Assembly: GCF_029846635.1 (NCBI RefSeq)
Contig: NZ_JARVTG010000002.1
Location: 1,839,501-1,903,500 of the forward strand
Source of the DNA: Pokkaliibacter sp. MBI-7
GTDB lineage: Bacteria > Pseudomonadota > Gammaproteobacteria > Pseudomonadales > Balneatricaceae
Direction of reading: 5' to 3'
DNA length: 64,000 nucleotides
Shown: piece after piece, positions 1 to 7,304 of the stretch
Position numbering within the stretch: position 1 is the first letter of the stretch
How the letters are laid out: the number at the start of each line of letters is the position of its first letter
The notes under the pieces: model-generated
What the model saw: the letters and a program-made list of their open reading frames with translations, nothing else
Databases searched by the model: none
Told to the model about the DNA's origin: nothing
Position numbers and translations under genes: made by a program

Positions 1-402
1 AACACAGCATTTACCAGCGCTTCCGAAGGTCTCTTTACTGCCGTAACGGAGCCACTCGCAGGCTCAAAGCTCACCCCCGTTGTGGAGCATCCTCATCCCG
101 GCAAGCCAATTCGCCGCAGCGGCAGCAATGGGGACTTCAGCAGCGTCGGCTGGCAGTTTCATCGCGATGACGTATTCGATTACACAAAACTGGAGCCTGT
201 GCTGACAGCCATTACGTCGGCCATCAGAGTAAAAGGCGTATTTCGCATTGGCGACGCCTGGCTGCTGTTCAATCAGGTACTGGGGGAGTTTGACTACCAC
301 CGTCTGGCCTGGCGTCGCGACTCAAGACTGGAAATCATCAGCCAGCAGCCACTGGACTGGGATAGCATCGAGCAACAGGTCATCGCCTGCATCGAGCATT
401 AA
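1..402 (+). CDS. CobW/COG0523-family GTP-binding protein, C-terminal part (5' end outside window)
   Basis: The reading frame is open from the first base of the window to the stop at 400-402, so only the last 133 residues are present. The fragment holds a typical CobW C-terminal domain: a Trp-containing strand (GWQFHRDDVFD), then an RVKGVFRI segment and a WRRDSRLEII segment near the end. The N-terminal GTPase domain with its P-loop and CxCC metal site must lie upstream and cannot be checked. Family members are metal chaperones or zinc-homeostasis GTPases; which metal is served here cannot be told. The stop codon lies inside the left terminal repeat of the palindromic element that follows. Confidence 0.7.
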   Translation, partial: NTAFTSASEGLFTAVTEPLAGSKLTPVVEHPHPGKPIRRSGSNGDFSSVGWQFHRDDVFDYTKLEPVLTAITSAIRVKGVFRIGDAWLLFNQVLGEFDYHRLAWRRDSRLEIISQQPLDWDSIEQQVIACIEH

Positions 403-563
403 CAGGTCGTTGAAAAGCTATCTGCGTTGCCGAATACCGCGTCAAAAACAGGCTCAAAATGCTCATTTAGTTCACTAAACTCCGCTTTTTCGCCTGTTTC
501 TTGTGCCCTCGGGGTATTTCCTTGTCTCGGCTGCCTCGATAACGTTTTTCAACAGCCTGTTAA
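399..563. repeat. Palindromic intergenic element (MITE-like) with 8-bp perfect terminal inverted repeats
   Basis: The segment starts with TTAACAGG (399-406) and ends with CCTGTTAA (556-563). Inside these, GTTGAAAA (409-416) pairs with TTTTCAAC (546-553). Further in, AAACAGGC (447-454) matches GCCTGTTT (491-498), and the centre is TTTAGT-TC-ACTAAA (465-478). The whole 165 bp can therefore fold into one long imperfect hairpin. It carries no gene and overlaps the stop codon of the upstream CDS. It looks like a dispersed non-coding element; no second copy was noticed in the window. It may also act as a terminator. Confidence 0.6.
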
Positions 564-572
564 GGGCACACT

Positions 573-597
573 GACGACTGCCTGTGTGGCAGTCGTC
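573..597. terminator. Perfect 10-bp hairpin between convergent genes
   Basis: GACGACTGCC (573-582) and GGCAGTCGTC (588-597) form a perfect stem with a 5-base loop. It sits between the end of the CobW-type gene on the + strand and the end of the NTF2-like gene on the - strand. Neither side has a strong T-run, so termination is inferred from position and stem strength only. Confidence 0.4.
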
Positions 598-614
598 AAA
601 TCAAAAGGTGTAGA

Positions 615-1019
615 TCAACTTTTCGCTATAGCCGGTGCCAGAATCCACTCGGCACTGTCATTCCAGACGTCCATGCGCACAATCTTGCCGCCAGCCACCT
701 CATAACGATCCACGTAACGGTTACCAGAAAAGCTGCGCCCGTCCGGCCACTCGCCATAAAGCGTGCCTGTCGCATATACAACGACCACGCTCTCTTTTTC
801 CATGCAGTCAAAATCCCCCAGCAGTTTCTTCACCCACCGGTAACGGCTGGCATTGAAAGTGGTTATTTCAGTTGCACTTGCCATTGCCCTGCCACCGGTG
901 AACGTAATTACAACCCCGTCCGCCATATAGCTGGCCGCCTTGACCGGGTCTGGCGCCATGGAAGCCGCCAAAAAATCTCTAACTATGTCTATGGCTGTTT
1001 GCGCAGACGGCATAAGCAT
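615..1019 (-). CDS. SnoaL-like / NTF2-like fold protein
   Basis: This 134-residue protein has the pattern of the SnoaL/NTF2-like superfamily: an N-terminal helix (about 7-20), a short helix with DPVKAASYM, a strand reading GVVITFTGG, and C-terminal strands such as VVVYATGTLYGEW and RYVDRYEVAGGKIVRMDVWND. Small cone-shaped proteins of this fold include hydrolases, isomerases and purely binding proteins, so the substrate is not predictable. An AGGAG lies 3 bases before the first ATG (1019) and 9 before the second (1013), so the true start may be the second Met. The gene is divergent from the amidohydrolase, and the shared 146-bp gap contains the TTGYTARCAA operator array, suggesting common control. 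Confidence 0.7.
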   Translation of the reverse strand: MLMPSAQTAIDIVRDFLAASMAPDPVKAASYMADGVVITFTGGRAMASATEITTFNASRYRWVKKLLGDFDCMEKESVVVVYATGTLYGEWPDGRSFSGNRYVDRYEVAGGKIVRMDVWNDSAEWILAPAIAKS

Positions 1020-1061
1020 TTTCTCCTGCTGTAAGGTTCACTGAGAAATCAGGCAGAGAAA

Positions 1062-1113
1062 TTGCTAGCAATTTGGAAGCCATTGTTAGCAAAAAATACC
1101 GTTTTGCTAACAA
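1062..1113. promoter_or_regulatory. Three-copy palindromic operator array TTGYTARCAA with exact 21-bp period
   Basis: Three near-identical 10-bp palindromes are seen: TTGCTAGCAA at 1062-1071, TTGTTAGCAA at 1083-1092 and TTGCTAACAA at 1104-1113. Start-to-start distance is 21 bp both times, i.e. two helical turns, so all three lie on the same DNA face. Copies two and three also pair as a perfect 12-bp inverted repeat with a 7-base spacer. The array lies between divergent genes and ends 52 bp before the amidohydrolase start. Binding by a dimeric regulator is inferred; none is encoded next to it in the window. Confidence 0.6.
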
Positions 1114-1165
1114 CTTACCTCAGCGACAGTCTCGCTTTACCGATTCACAACAGAGGTCACACCCG

Positions 1166-2422
1166 ATGTCATTGACACACTTGAGCAACTTGCGCCTTCT
1201 GGATCATCCAGACATCACCTCTGAACTGTGGATAGAAGATGGCTATTTTGTTGAGCCTCCGACCGACGCCCTGAGATCAGATACAGAGATTGAGCACAGG
1301 GACATGGATAATGCGCTGATTCTGCCCGGCTTGATCGAAACCCATATCCATCTGGACAAAGCCTGCATCATGGATCGCTGCCATTTGCAGCACGGTACGC
1401 TCGAAGAAGCCATTGCTCTGACCAGTAAGGCCAAACAAGGCTTCAGTGAGGTAGATATTTATCAACGTGGTGCACACGTCATTGAGCGTGCCATCACACA
1501 GGGCACCACCCACATGCGAACCCATGTTGAAATAGATCCAGGTATCGGCCTCAAAGGCTTCGAGGCCATTCGACGGCTGCAAGCCGATTACGCATGGGCA
1601 GTGACCCTGCAAATTTGTGTCTTTCCGCAGGAAGGAATGCTCAACAAGCCGGGAACGGAAACGCTGCTCATAGAATGCCTGCAACAGGGCGCGGAGGTAC
1701 TTGGCGGCTGCCCCTACACAGATAGCGACCCAACGGGCCAGATTGAGCGGCTGTTTGCGTTAGCCCATCAATACGATCGCGATCTGGACTTTCATCTCGA
1801 CTTTGACCTGATGGATGATCTGACGAATCTGGAAAAGGTCATAGAGCAAACGCATCACTATGGCTGGCACGGAAGAGTGACCTTAGGCCATGTCACCCGG
1901 TTGTCGGCAGTCTCCCATACAGACTTGCTTGGTACAGCGAAGAAGCTGGCTACGGCAGGTATTCAGCTTACCTGCCTTCCCGCAACGGATCTGTTCCTGA
2001 TGGGCAGGCAATACGATCACCTGATACCACGGGGAGTAAGCCCGATCCATATTCTTCAGCAACAGGGAATGTGCTGCTCACTCTCAACCAACAATGTCCG
2101 TAATCCGTTTACCCCTTTGGGCGATGCTTCGCTACTCCGTATCGCTAATCTCTATGCCAACATTGCTCAGCTGGGAACAGATAAACAGCTGGAGCAATGC
2201 CTGCACTGGATCACCAAACACTCGGCGCAACTCCTGCGACTGGAAAACTATGGTTTACACCCTGGCTGTAGAGCAGACTTTATCGTGATGGACAGTACAG
2301 ATGGGCCGCAGACTATAGCGGAAATACGTCCCCCTCTGATGGGATTCAAGAGTGGCAAACAGACATTCTGCCGGCCAGCGGCAACGCTGCTCAAACCGGC
2401 GAAACAGCAATCAGACGCCTGA
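1166..2422 (+). CDS. Amidohydrolase of the cytosine deaminase-like family
   Basis: The 418-residue protein starts at ATG 1166, preceded by AGAGG; an upstream in-frame ATG at 1073 lies within the operator array and is unlikely. It has the amidohydrolase TIM-barrel pattern: HIH metal ligands at about 60 and 62 (ETHIHLDKA), MRTHVEID near 120, His210 in FHLDFD, and GHVTRLS with His242. Compared with E. coli CodA, the shuttle Glu of HCDE is Phe here, and the metal-binding Asp in HDDVFDP is Asn (STNNVRNP, about 309-310). It therefore belongs to a variant branch, and deamination of cytosine should not be assumed. The substrate is unknown. A regulator binding the upstream operator array probably controls it. 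Confidence 0.75.
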   Translation: MSLTHLSNLRLLDHPDITSELWIEDGYFVEPPTDALRSDTEIEHRDMDNALILPGLIETHIHLDKACIMDRCHLQHGTLEEAIALTSKAKQGFSEVDIYQRGAHVIERAITQGTTHMRTHVEIDPGIGLKGFEAIRRLQADYAWAVTLQICVFPQEGMLNKPGTETLLIECLQQGAEVLGGCPYTDSDPTGQIERLFALAHQYDRDLDFHLDFDLMDDLTNLEKVIEQTHHYGWHGRVTLGHVTRLSAVSHTDLLGTAKKLATAGIQLTCLPATDLFLMGRQYDHLIPRGVSPIHILQQQGMCCSLSTNNVRNPFTPLGDASLLRIANLYANIAQLGTDKQLEQCLHWITKHSAQLLRLENYGLHPGCRADFIVMDSTDGPQTIAEIRPPLMGFKSGKQTFCRPAATLLKPAKQQSDA

Positions 2423-2832
2423 AGCTTTTAGCAGCGCAGCGACTACTCCCAATGGCAGAACACATAATACGAACGATGCCATTACGGCAGATATGACCTG
2501 CTGAATTTAGGAATTGATCTAAAGTACCGCAGCGCTTATGCCTATACTAACTCACTCATGGCATACAAACTGGTAACTTCAGGACCTGACGACCAGACAA
2601 TACCGTGACCAGTCAGGCTCCGTTTCAGGTGCGACCTGCCTCAGTTGAAAGCAAAGCTGAAAGACAGAACAAACGGACTGTTCTACAACTAATTATCGAG
2701 CTCTGTCCGTCCACCCAGTAAGCTTACAAGCCGCGAAAACACTCGACCCCGTCGTACTGGAGCATAGTCTGGTCGCTTCTGGATACCGGTTGAAACGAGC
2801 AGAAGTGATCATCAATAAATGGCACATTAACA

Positions 2833-2861
2833 GCGACAAAATGTCGCATGGCTGCTATACT
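2833..2861 (+). promoter_or_regulatory. Putative sigma70 promoter overlapped by a perfect palindrome
   Basis: GCGACA (2833-2838, four of six matches to TTGACA), a 17-base spacer and TATACT (2856-2861) make a plausible promoter. GCGACA-AAA-TGTCGC (2833-2847) is a perfect palindrome covering the -35 box, as expected for an operator. Another perfect stem, ATGAATC/GATTCAT (2882-2900), follows within the putative transcript. No gene starts within 400 bp downstream. Confidence 0.35.
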
Positions 2862-3091
2862 GCGGCCCGCTCGACGCTGGTATGAATCGACCTGATTCAT
2901 GTCACAGCATCAAAAAGAATTCAGGTTACCGCCCTGTTAGCACGACAGTGTAGTGGCCGAAGAACAAATGAAGCACAGAGTTAGTACGTGAACCGCGGAA
3001 TCAGGATAACTTAAGGATAGAAGTTGCAGATACGGAGGTAACTCTCCCACCACGGCCAGCACATGCAGTAACATGGCGCCCCCTGTGACAG

Positions 3092-3120
3092 GGTCAGCGC
3101 TCGGCTGAGCACTGACCTTT
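3092..3120 (+). terminator. Terminator-like hairpin upstream of cyoA
   Basis: GGTCAG (3092-3097) pairs with CTGACC (3112-3117), and GCTC (3099-3102) with GAGC (3107-3110), separated by one mismatch. TTT follows directly. A smaller CCCTG/CAGGG hairpin precedes it. It would end any transcript starting at the putative promoter near 2860. Confidence 0.35.
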
Positions 3121-3161
3121 GTGGAAGAAGTCCAAACGCTGCATTCGTCCATGATTTATCA

Positions 3162-3175
3162 ATGATTCAGATCAA
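3162..3175. promoter_or_regulatory. FNR/ANR-type box upstream of the cyo operon
   Basis: ATGAT-TCAG-ATCAA matches the FNR/ANR consensus TTGAT-N4-ATCAA at nine of ten fixed bases. It lies about 150 bp before cyoA. In E. coli FNR, and in Pseudomonas ANR, oxygen-sensing regulators repress cytochrome bo3 genes when oxygen is low, so a role as repressor site is reasonable. The cyo promoter itself was not identified with confidence. Confidence 0.5.
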
Positions 3176-3326
3176 TACATCATACTTTTCAGAACAGACA
3201 CCTCTGCTAATCGCGAAGTGTTCAGTTAAGGTATGTGACCCCGCGGCAGTACGCCTGTAGCTATCAAGAATCTGTGATCCCCTTTCCCTTTCTGACATTA
3301 CATTTGTGAGGTAATGAGGCTGTGAG

Positions 3327-4277
3327 ATGAAAAAAAAAACCTGTCTAAGTTTGATGAAGGCGTCTGGCCTGCTCGCTGCACTGTTCCTAAGTGGCTGCGA
3401 CGACTGGGTGCTGATGGATCCCAAGGGGCCGATAGGCCAAAGCGGTAAATCGCTGATTCTTACTGCCACATGGCTGATGCTAATCGTGGTTGTCCCGGTC
3501 ATTATCATGACCCTCGTTTTTGCCTGGAAATATCGCGCTTCCAACAAGAACGCCACTTACGCTCCCAAATGGGCACACTCCCACGCCATTGAAGTGGTAG
3601 TCTGGTTCATTCCTTGCGTCATCATCGGCGTTCTGGCGTTGATCACCTGGAAAACCACCCACGAACTGGACCCCTACAAGCCTCTTGAATCTGAAGTGAA
3701 GCCACTTCACGTTCAGGTAGTCGCTCTGGACTGGAAATGGTTGTTCATCTACCCCGAGCAGAACATTGCCTCAGTCAACGAACTGGCTATCCCCACCGGA
3801 ACACCAATTGCGTTTGACATCACTTCTGCCTCGGTAATGAACGCTTTCTTCATTCCACAGCTGGGTAGCCAGATTTATGCCATGGCGGGCATGAACACCA
3901 AACTGCACCTGCTGGCTGACGAACCCGGTACTTACATGGGTATGTCTGCCAACTACAGCGGCAGCGGTTTCTCTGGCATGAAATTCGACACTCTGGCCAT
4001 GTCCACTACGGACTTCAATGCCTGGGTAGAGAAGGTCAAAGCCGCACCTCAGCCTCTTGAGAAAGAACAGTACACCGAGCTGGTCAAGCCCAGCGAAGCC
4101 AACCCTGTTGCACACTTCTCATCCGTAGAATCCAATCTGTATCAGTCCATCCTGAACAGTTATGGCTCTTACTGCCAATCTCCTTCTGCGACTGCACTGA
4201 ACTCTCACGAAGCCCTGAACAGCAAGGCCGGTGATGAAGCTCAGCAAGTCAGCATGAACGTGGCTTCTGAGGAATAA
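3327..4277 (+). CDS. cyoA: Cytochrome bo3 ubiquinol oxidase subunit II
   Basis: This 316-residue protein is subunit II of the quinol-oxidising terminal oxidase in the cytoplasmic membrane. It begins with a lipoprotein signal ending in the lipobox LSGC (Cys at about 24), followed by two membrane segments (about 45-66 and 88-108) and a periplasmic cupredoxin-like domain. That domain lacks the CuA ligand set, as expected for a quinol oxidase and not a cytochrome c oxidase. GAGG lies 7 bases before the ATG. It is the first gene of cyoABCDE; cyoB starts two bases after its stop. An FNR-type site lies upstream. The C-terminal tail after about residue 265 looks low in complexity. Confidence 0.96.
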   Translation: MKKKTCLSLMKASGLLAALFLSGCDDWVLMDPKGPIGQSGKSLILTATWLMLIVVVPVIIMTLVFAWKYRASNKNATYAPKWAHSHAIEVVVWFIPCVIIGVLALITWKTTHELDPYKPLESEVKPLHVQVVALDWKWLFIYPEQNIASVNELAIPTGTPIAFDITSASVMNAFFIPQLGSQIYAMAGMNTKLHLLADEPGTYMGMSANYSGSGFSGMKFDTLAMSTTDFNAWVEKVKAAPQPLEKEQYTELVKPSEANPVAHFSSVESNLYQSILNSYGSYCQSPSATALNSHEALNSKAGDEAQQVSMNVASEE

Positions 4278-4279
4278 CA

Positions 4280-6283
4280 ATGTTTGGAAAATTAACGCTA
4301 GACTCGTTTCCCTTCCATGAGCCGATTATCGTCGTTACTGTAAGTATCATTCTGCTCGCCGGCCTTGCCGTCGTTGCCGGTCTGACCTACTTCCAGAAAT
4401 GGGGCTACCTGTGGTCCGAGTGGCTGACTTCTGTCGACCACAAAAAAATCGGTGTCATGTACATCTTCGTTGCCATGCTGATGCTGGTGCGCGGCTTTGC
4501 CGATGCCATCATGATGCGTACCCAGCTCGCCCTTGCCGATGCAGGTAGCGCGGGCTACTTACCTCCTGAGCACTATGACCAGATCTTCACCGCTCACGGT
4601 GTGATCATGATCATCTTTATGGCCATGCCATTCATGATCGGTCTGTTCAACATTGTCGTTCCCCTGCAGATCGGTGCTCGTGACGTTGCCTTCCCTTTCC
4701 TGAACTCTGTCAGCTTCTGGCTGTTCGTAGTAGGTGTGGTGCTGATCAACCTGTCTCTGGGTATCGGCGAGTTCGCACGCACCGGCTGGCTGGCTTACCC
4801 GCCACTATCGGAGGCGACGTACAGCCCTGGCGTAGGTGTTGACTACTACATCTGGGCACTACAGATATCCGGTATCGGTACTACCCTGACAGGTGTTAAC
4901 TTCTTCGTGACCATCATGAAGATGCGCGCTCCTGGCATGCGCCTGATGCAGATGCCTGTCTTCACTTGGACTGCACTGTGCTCCAACATCATCATCATGG
5001 GCGCTTTCCCCATGCTGACTGTTGCTCTGGCTCTGCTGACTTTTGACCGCTACCTGGGCATGCACTTCTTCACCAACACCGCTGGTGGAGACCCCATGCT
5101 GTACGTCAACCTGATCTGGGCCTGGGGTCACCCCGAGGTATACATCCTGATTCTGCCGGCTTTCGGCGTGTTCTCAGAAGTAACAGCCACTTTCTCGACC
5201 AAGCGTCTGTTTGCCTATAGCTCAATGGTATACGCAACTGCGGCCATTGCCGTACTGTCCTTCGTCGTCTGGCTGCACCACTTCTTTACCATGGGCTCTG
5301 GCGCTAACGTCAACGCCTTCTTCGGTATTGCCACCATGATCATTGCCATCCCGACCGGGGTGAAGATTTTCAACTGGCTATTTACCATGTACCGTGGCCG
5401 CGTGCAGTTCAATGCTCCCATTCTCTGGACCATTGGCTTCATGATCACCTTCTCTATCGGTGGTATGACCGGCGTACTGCTGGCCGTCCCTGGTGCAGAC
5501 TTCCTGCTGCATAACAGCCTGTTCCTGATCGCTCACTTCCACAACGTAATTATCGGTGGCGTGGTGTTCGGTTACCTGGCTGGTTTTGGCTACTGGTTCC
5601 CGAAAGTATTCGGCTTCACCCTGAACGACAAATGGGGCCGCCGTGCATTCTGGGGCTGGCTGGTAGGTTTCTATGTAGCCTTCGTACCTCTGTACATCCT
5701 GGGCTTCATGGGCATGACCCGTCGCCTGAACCACTATGACAACCCAGCCTGGCACCCATATCTGGTAGTCGCGGCTATCGGTGCGTTCATCATTCTGGGC
5801 GGCATCCTGTGCCAGTTCATCCAGCTGTACGTCAGTATCCGTGACCGCAAGGACAACATGGATGTTACTGGTGACCCCTGGAATGCACGCACACTGGAAT
5901 GGTCCATCTCCTCTCCACCCCCCTTCTACAACTTCGCGCATATGCCGAACGTAGAAGACCTGGATGCCCACTGGGACAACAAAGAGAAAGGTATTGCCTA
6001 CAAGCGCCCTGCTTCTTTTGAGAAGATCCACATGCCGAAGAACGCAGCTGCTGGTGTCATCATCGGCCTGTTCTCTGTAGGCCTTGGCTTTGGCTTGATC
6101 TGGTACATCTGGTGGATGGTAATCCTCAGTGCCGCCGGCATTCTGGCCACCATGATTGTTCGTGCGTTCAACGAAGATGTTGACTATTACGTTCAGGTAG
6201 ACGAAGTGGCACGCATTGAAAACGCGCATCACGACGTGCTTGAGAAAAACGCATCTAGCCACCCCTTCGTAACCCAGGTGTAA
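4280..6283 (+). CDS. cyoB: Cytochrome bo3 ubiquinol oxidase subunit I
   Basis: This 667-residue catalytic subunit carries low-spin haem b and the haem o3-CuB centre that reduces O2 and pumps protons. Residues line up with E. coli CyoB at identical numbers: quinone-site Arg71, Asp75, His98 and Gln101, and haem ligand His106. The WGHPEVY motif, the double His in WLHHFF, the HFHNVIIGG haem-ligand loop and the MTRR haem-propionate motif are all present. Length equals the family norm of about 660. It is the second gene of the operon, two bases after cyoA and three bases before cyoC, so the genes are probably translationally coupled. Confidence 0.98.
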   Translation: MFGKLTLDSFPFHEPIIVVTVSIILLAGLAVVAGLTYFQKWGYLWSEWLTSVDHKKIGVMYIFVAMLMLVRGFADAIMMRTQLALADAGSAGYLPPEHYDQIFTAHGVIMIIFMAMPFMIGLFNIVVPLQIGARDVAFPFLNSVSFWLFVVGVVLINLSLGIGEFARTGWLAYPPLSEATYSPGVGVDYYIWALQISGIGTTLTGVNFFVTIMKMRAPGMRLMQMPVFTWTALCSNIIIMGAFPMLTVALALLTFDRYLGMHFFTNTAGGDPMLYVNLIWAWGHPEVYILILPAFGVFSEVTATFSTKRLFAYSSMVYATAAIAVLSFVVWLHHFFTMGSGANVNAFFGIATMIIAIPTGVKIFNWLFTMYRGRVQFNAPILWTIGFMITFSIGGMTGVLLAVPGADFLLHNSLFLIAHFHNVIIGGVVFGYLAGFGYWFPKVFGFTLNDKWGRRAFWGWLVGFYVAFVPLYILGFMGMTRRLNHYDNPAWHPYLVVAAIGAFIILGGILCQFIQLYVSIRDRKDNMDVTGDPWNARTLEWSISSPPPFYNFAHMPNVEDLDAHWDNKEKGIAYKRPASFEKIHMPKNAAAGVIIGLFSVGLGFGLIWYIWWMVILSAAGILATMIVRAFNEDVDYYVQVDEVARIENAHHDVLEKNASSHPFVTQV

Positions 6284-6286
6284 CCC

Positions 6287-6892
6287 ATGTCCACTGAAGC
6301 ACTACATCACGCCCATGATGATCATGGGCACCACGATGCCGGAGCAACAAAGGTCTTCGGTTTCTGGATCTACATAATGACTGACTGCATTATCTTTGCG
6401 ACCCTGTTCGCAACGTATGCAGTCCTTCACAACAACATTGCCACCGGCCCAAGCGGCAAGGAAATTTTCGAGCTGCCATTCGTGCTGGTTGAAACTTTCC
6501 TGCTGCTGATCAGTAGCTTTACCAGCGGTATTTCCATGCTGGCGATGCACCAGGGCGATAAAGCCAAGGTCATCAAGTGGCTGATCATCACTGCCCTGCT
6601 GGGTGCAGGCTTCGTTGCAATGGAAATCTATGAGTTCCACCACCTGATTGAAGAAGGCATCGGTCCCGACAAGAGCGCATTCCTGTCTTCATTCTTCACC
6701 CTGGTGGGCACTCACGGCTTCCACGTAAGCTGCGGCCTGATCTGGATGGTGGTAATGATGTTCCTTGTTTCCAAACAAGGACTCACCGACACGAACAAGA
6801 CTCGTCTGACTTGCCTGAGCTTGTTCTGGCACTTCCTGGACATCGTCTGGATCTGCGTATTTACCGTTGTTTATCTGATGGGGGCAATGTAA
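6287..6892 (+). CDS. cyoC: Cytochrome bo3 ubiquinol oxidase subunit III
   Basis: The 201-residue protein is the five-helix subunit III, which binds subunit I and stabilises the oxidase. It shows a short His-rich N-terminus (about residues 6-16), then FGFWIYIMTDCIIFATLFATYAV as first helix, a helix with GTHGFHV in the middle, and a final WHFLDIVWICVFTVVYL helix, the usual end of this family. The length matches E. coli CyoC (about 204). cyoD begins on the base right after its stop codon. Confidence 0.96.
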   Translation: MSTEALHHAHDDHGHHDAGATKVFGFWIYIMTDCIIFATLFATYAVLHNNIATGPSGKEIFELPFVLVETFLLLISSFTSGISMLAMHQGDKAKVIKWLIITALLGAGFVAMEIYEFHHLIEEGIGPDKSAFLSSFFTLVGTHGFHVSCGLIWMVVMMFLVSKQGLTDTNKTRLTCLSLFWHFLDIVWICVFTVVYLMGAM

Positions 6893-7228
6893 ATGAGCGA
6901 TCATCATTCACATGGCAGTGGTGGCGCGAGCCACGGCAGCATGAAGTCCTACGTAAGCGGCTTTATTCTGTCCATCATTTTGACCCTGGTACCCTTTGCC
7001 CTGGTTATGTTCCCAGGTCTGGCCACACCGGTCACCGCCGTTATTGTCATGGTAATCATGGCAATCGCTCAGGTACTGGTTCAGCTGGTGTTCTTCCTGC
7101 ATATGGATAGTTCATCAGAGCAAAGCTGGAACGTGATGGCATTTGCCTTCACCATCCTGATTGCGGTCATCCTGATCGGTGGTTCGGTCTGGATCATGTA
7201 CAACATGCATATCAACATGGTCCTGTAA
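6893..7228 (+). CDS. cyoD: Cytochrome bo3 ubiquinol oxidase subunit IV
   Basis: The 111-residue protein has a His/Ser/Gly-rich N-terminus of about 20 residues followed by three membrane helices (about 23-42, 50-72 with VFFLHMD after it, and 83-105), the layout of CyoD. Subunit IV helps assembly of the CuB site in the bo3 oxidase. Its ATG directly abuts the cyoC stop. A 76-base gap with a strong hairpin separates it from cyoE, unlike the tight spacing in the rest of the operon. Confidence 0.95.
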   Translation: MSDHHSHGSGGASHGSMKSYVSGFILSIILTLVPFALVMFPGLATPVTAVIVMVIMAIAQVLVQLVFFLHMDSSSEQSWNVMAFAFTILIAVILIGGSVWIMYNMHINMVL

Positions 7229-7242
7229 GACTGTCCGCCTAC

Positions 7243-7278
7243 CGTAAGAGCGGGTGCCTGCCGGCACCCTTTCTTACG
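7243..7278 (+). terminator. Strong hairpin between cyoD and cyoE (attenuator or processing site)
   Basis: GGGTGCC (7252-7258) and GGCACCC (7263-7269) form a perfect 7-bp stem with a TGCC loop, followed by TTTCTT. Outside a 2x2 internal loop, CGTAAGA (7243-7249) pairs with TCTTACG (7272-7278). It may stop part of the transcription before cyoE, or protect the 3' end of the cyoABCD message, giving less haem O synthase than oxidase. That role is inference. Confidence 0.5.
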
Positions 7279-7304
7279 CCTCTTCAACTGGTAAGCGTGT
7301 TCTG

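Larger units (their letters stand above)
2423..3326. other. Gene-poor 0.9-kb gap between the amidohydrolase and cyoA
   Basis: No convincing coding frame was found; a 71-codon frame on the - strand (2937-3152) has no ribosome site or family signature. The gap holds a weak inverted repeat (CCTGAC 2585-2590 / GTCAGG 2612-2617), a possible sigma70 promoter at 2833-2861, a hairpin at 2882-2900, a terminator-like hairpin at 3092-3120 and an FNR-type site at 3162-3175. The stretch 2860-3120 could be transcribed as a small RNA, but no known RNA family was recognised. Confidence 0.5.

Noticed and set aside
2937..3152. 71-codon frame on the - strand in the gap before cyoA
   Set aside because: No ribosome site, no family pattern, and it overlaps the terminator-like hairpin.
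5378..6262. 294-codon frame on the strand opposite cyoB
   Set aside because: Lies wholly inside the well-supported cyoB coding sequence and shows no family signature.
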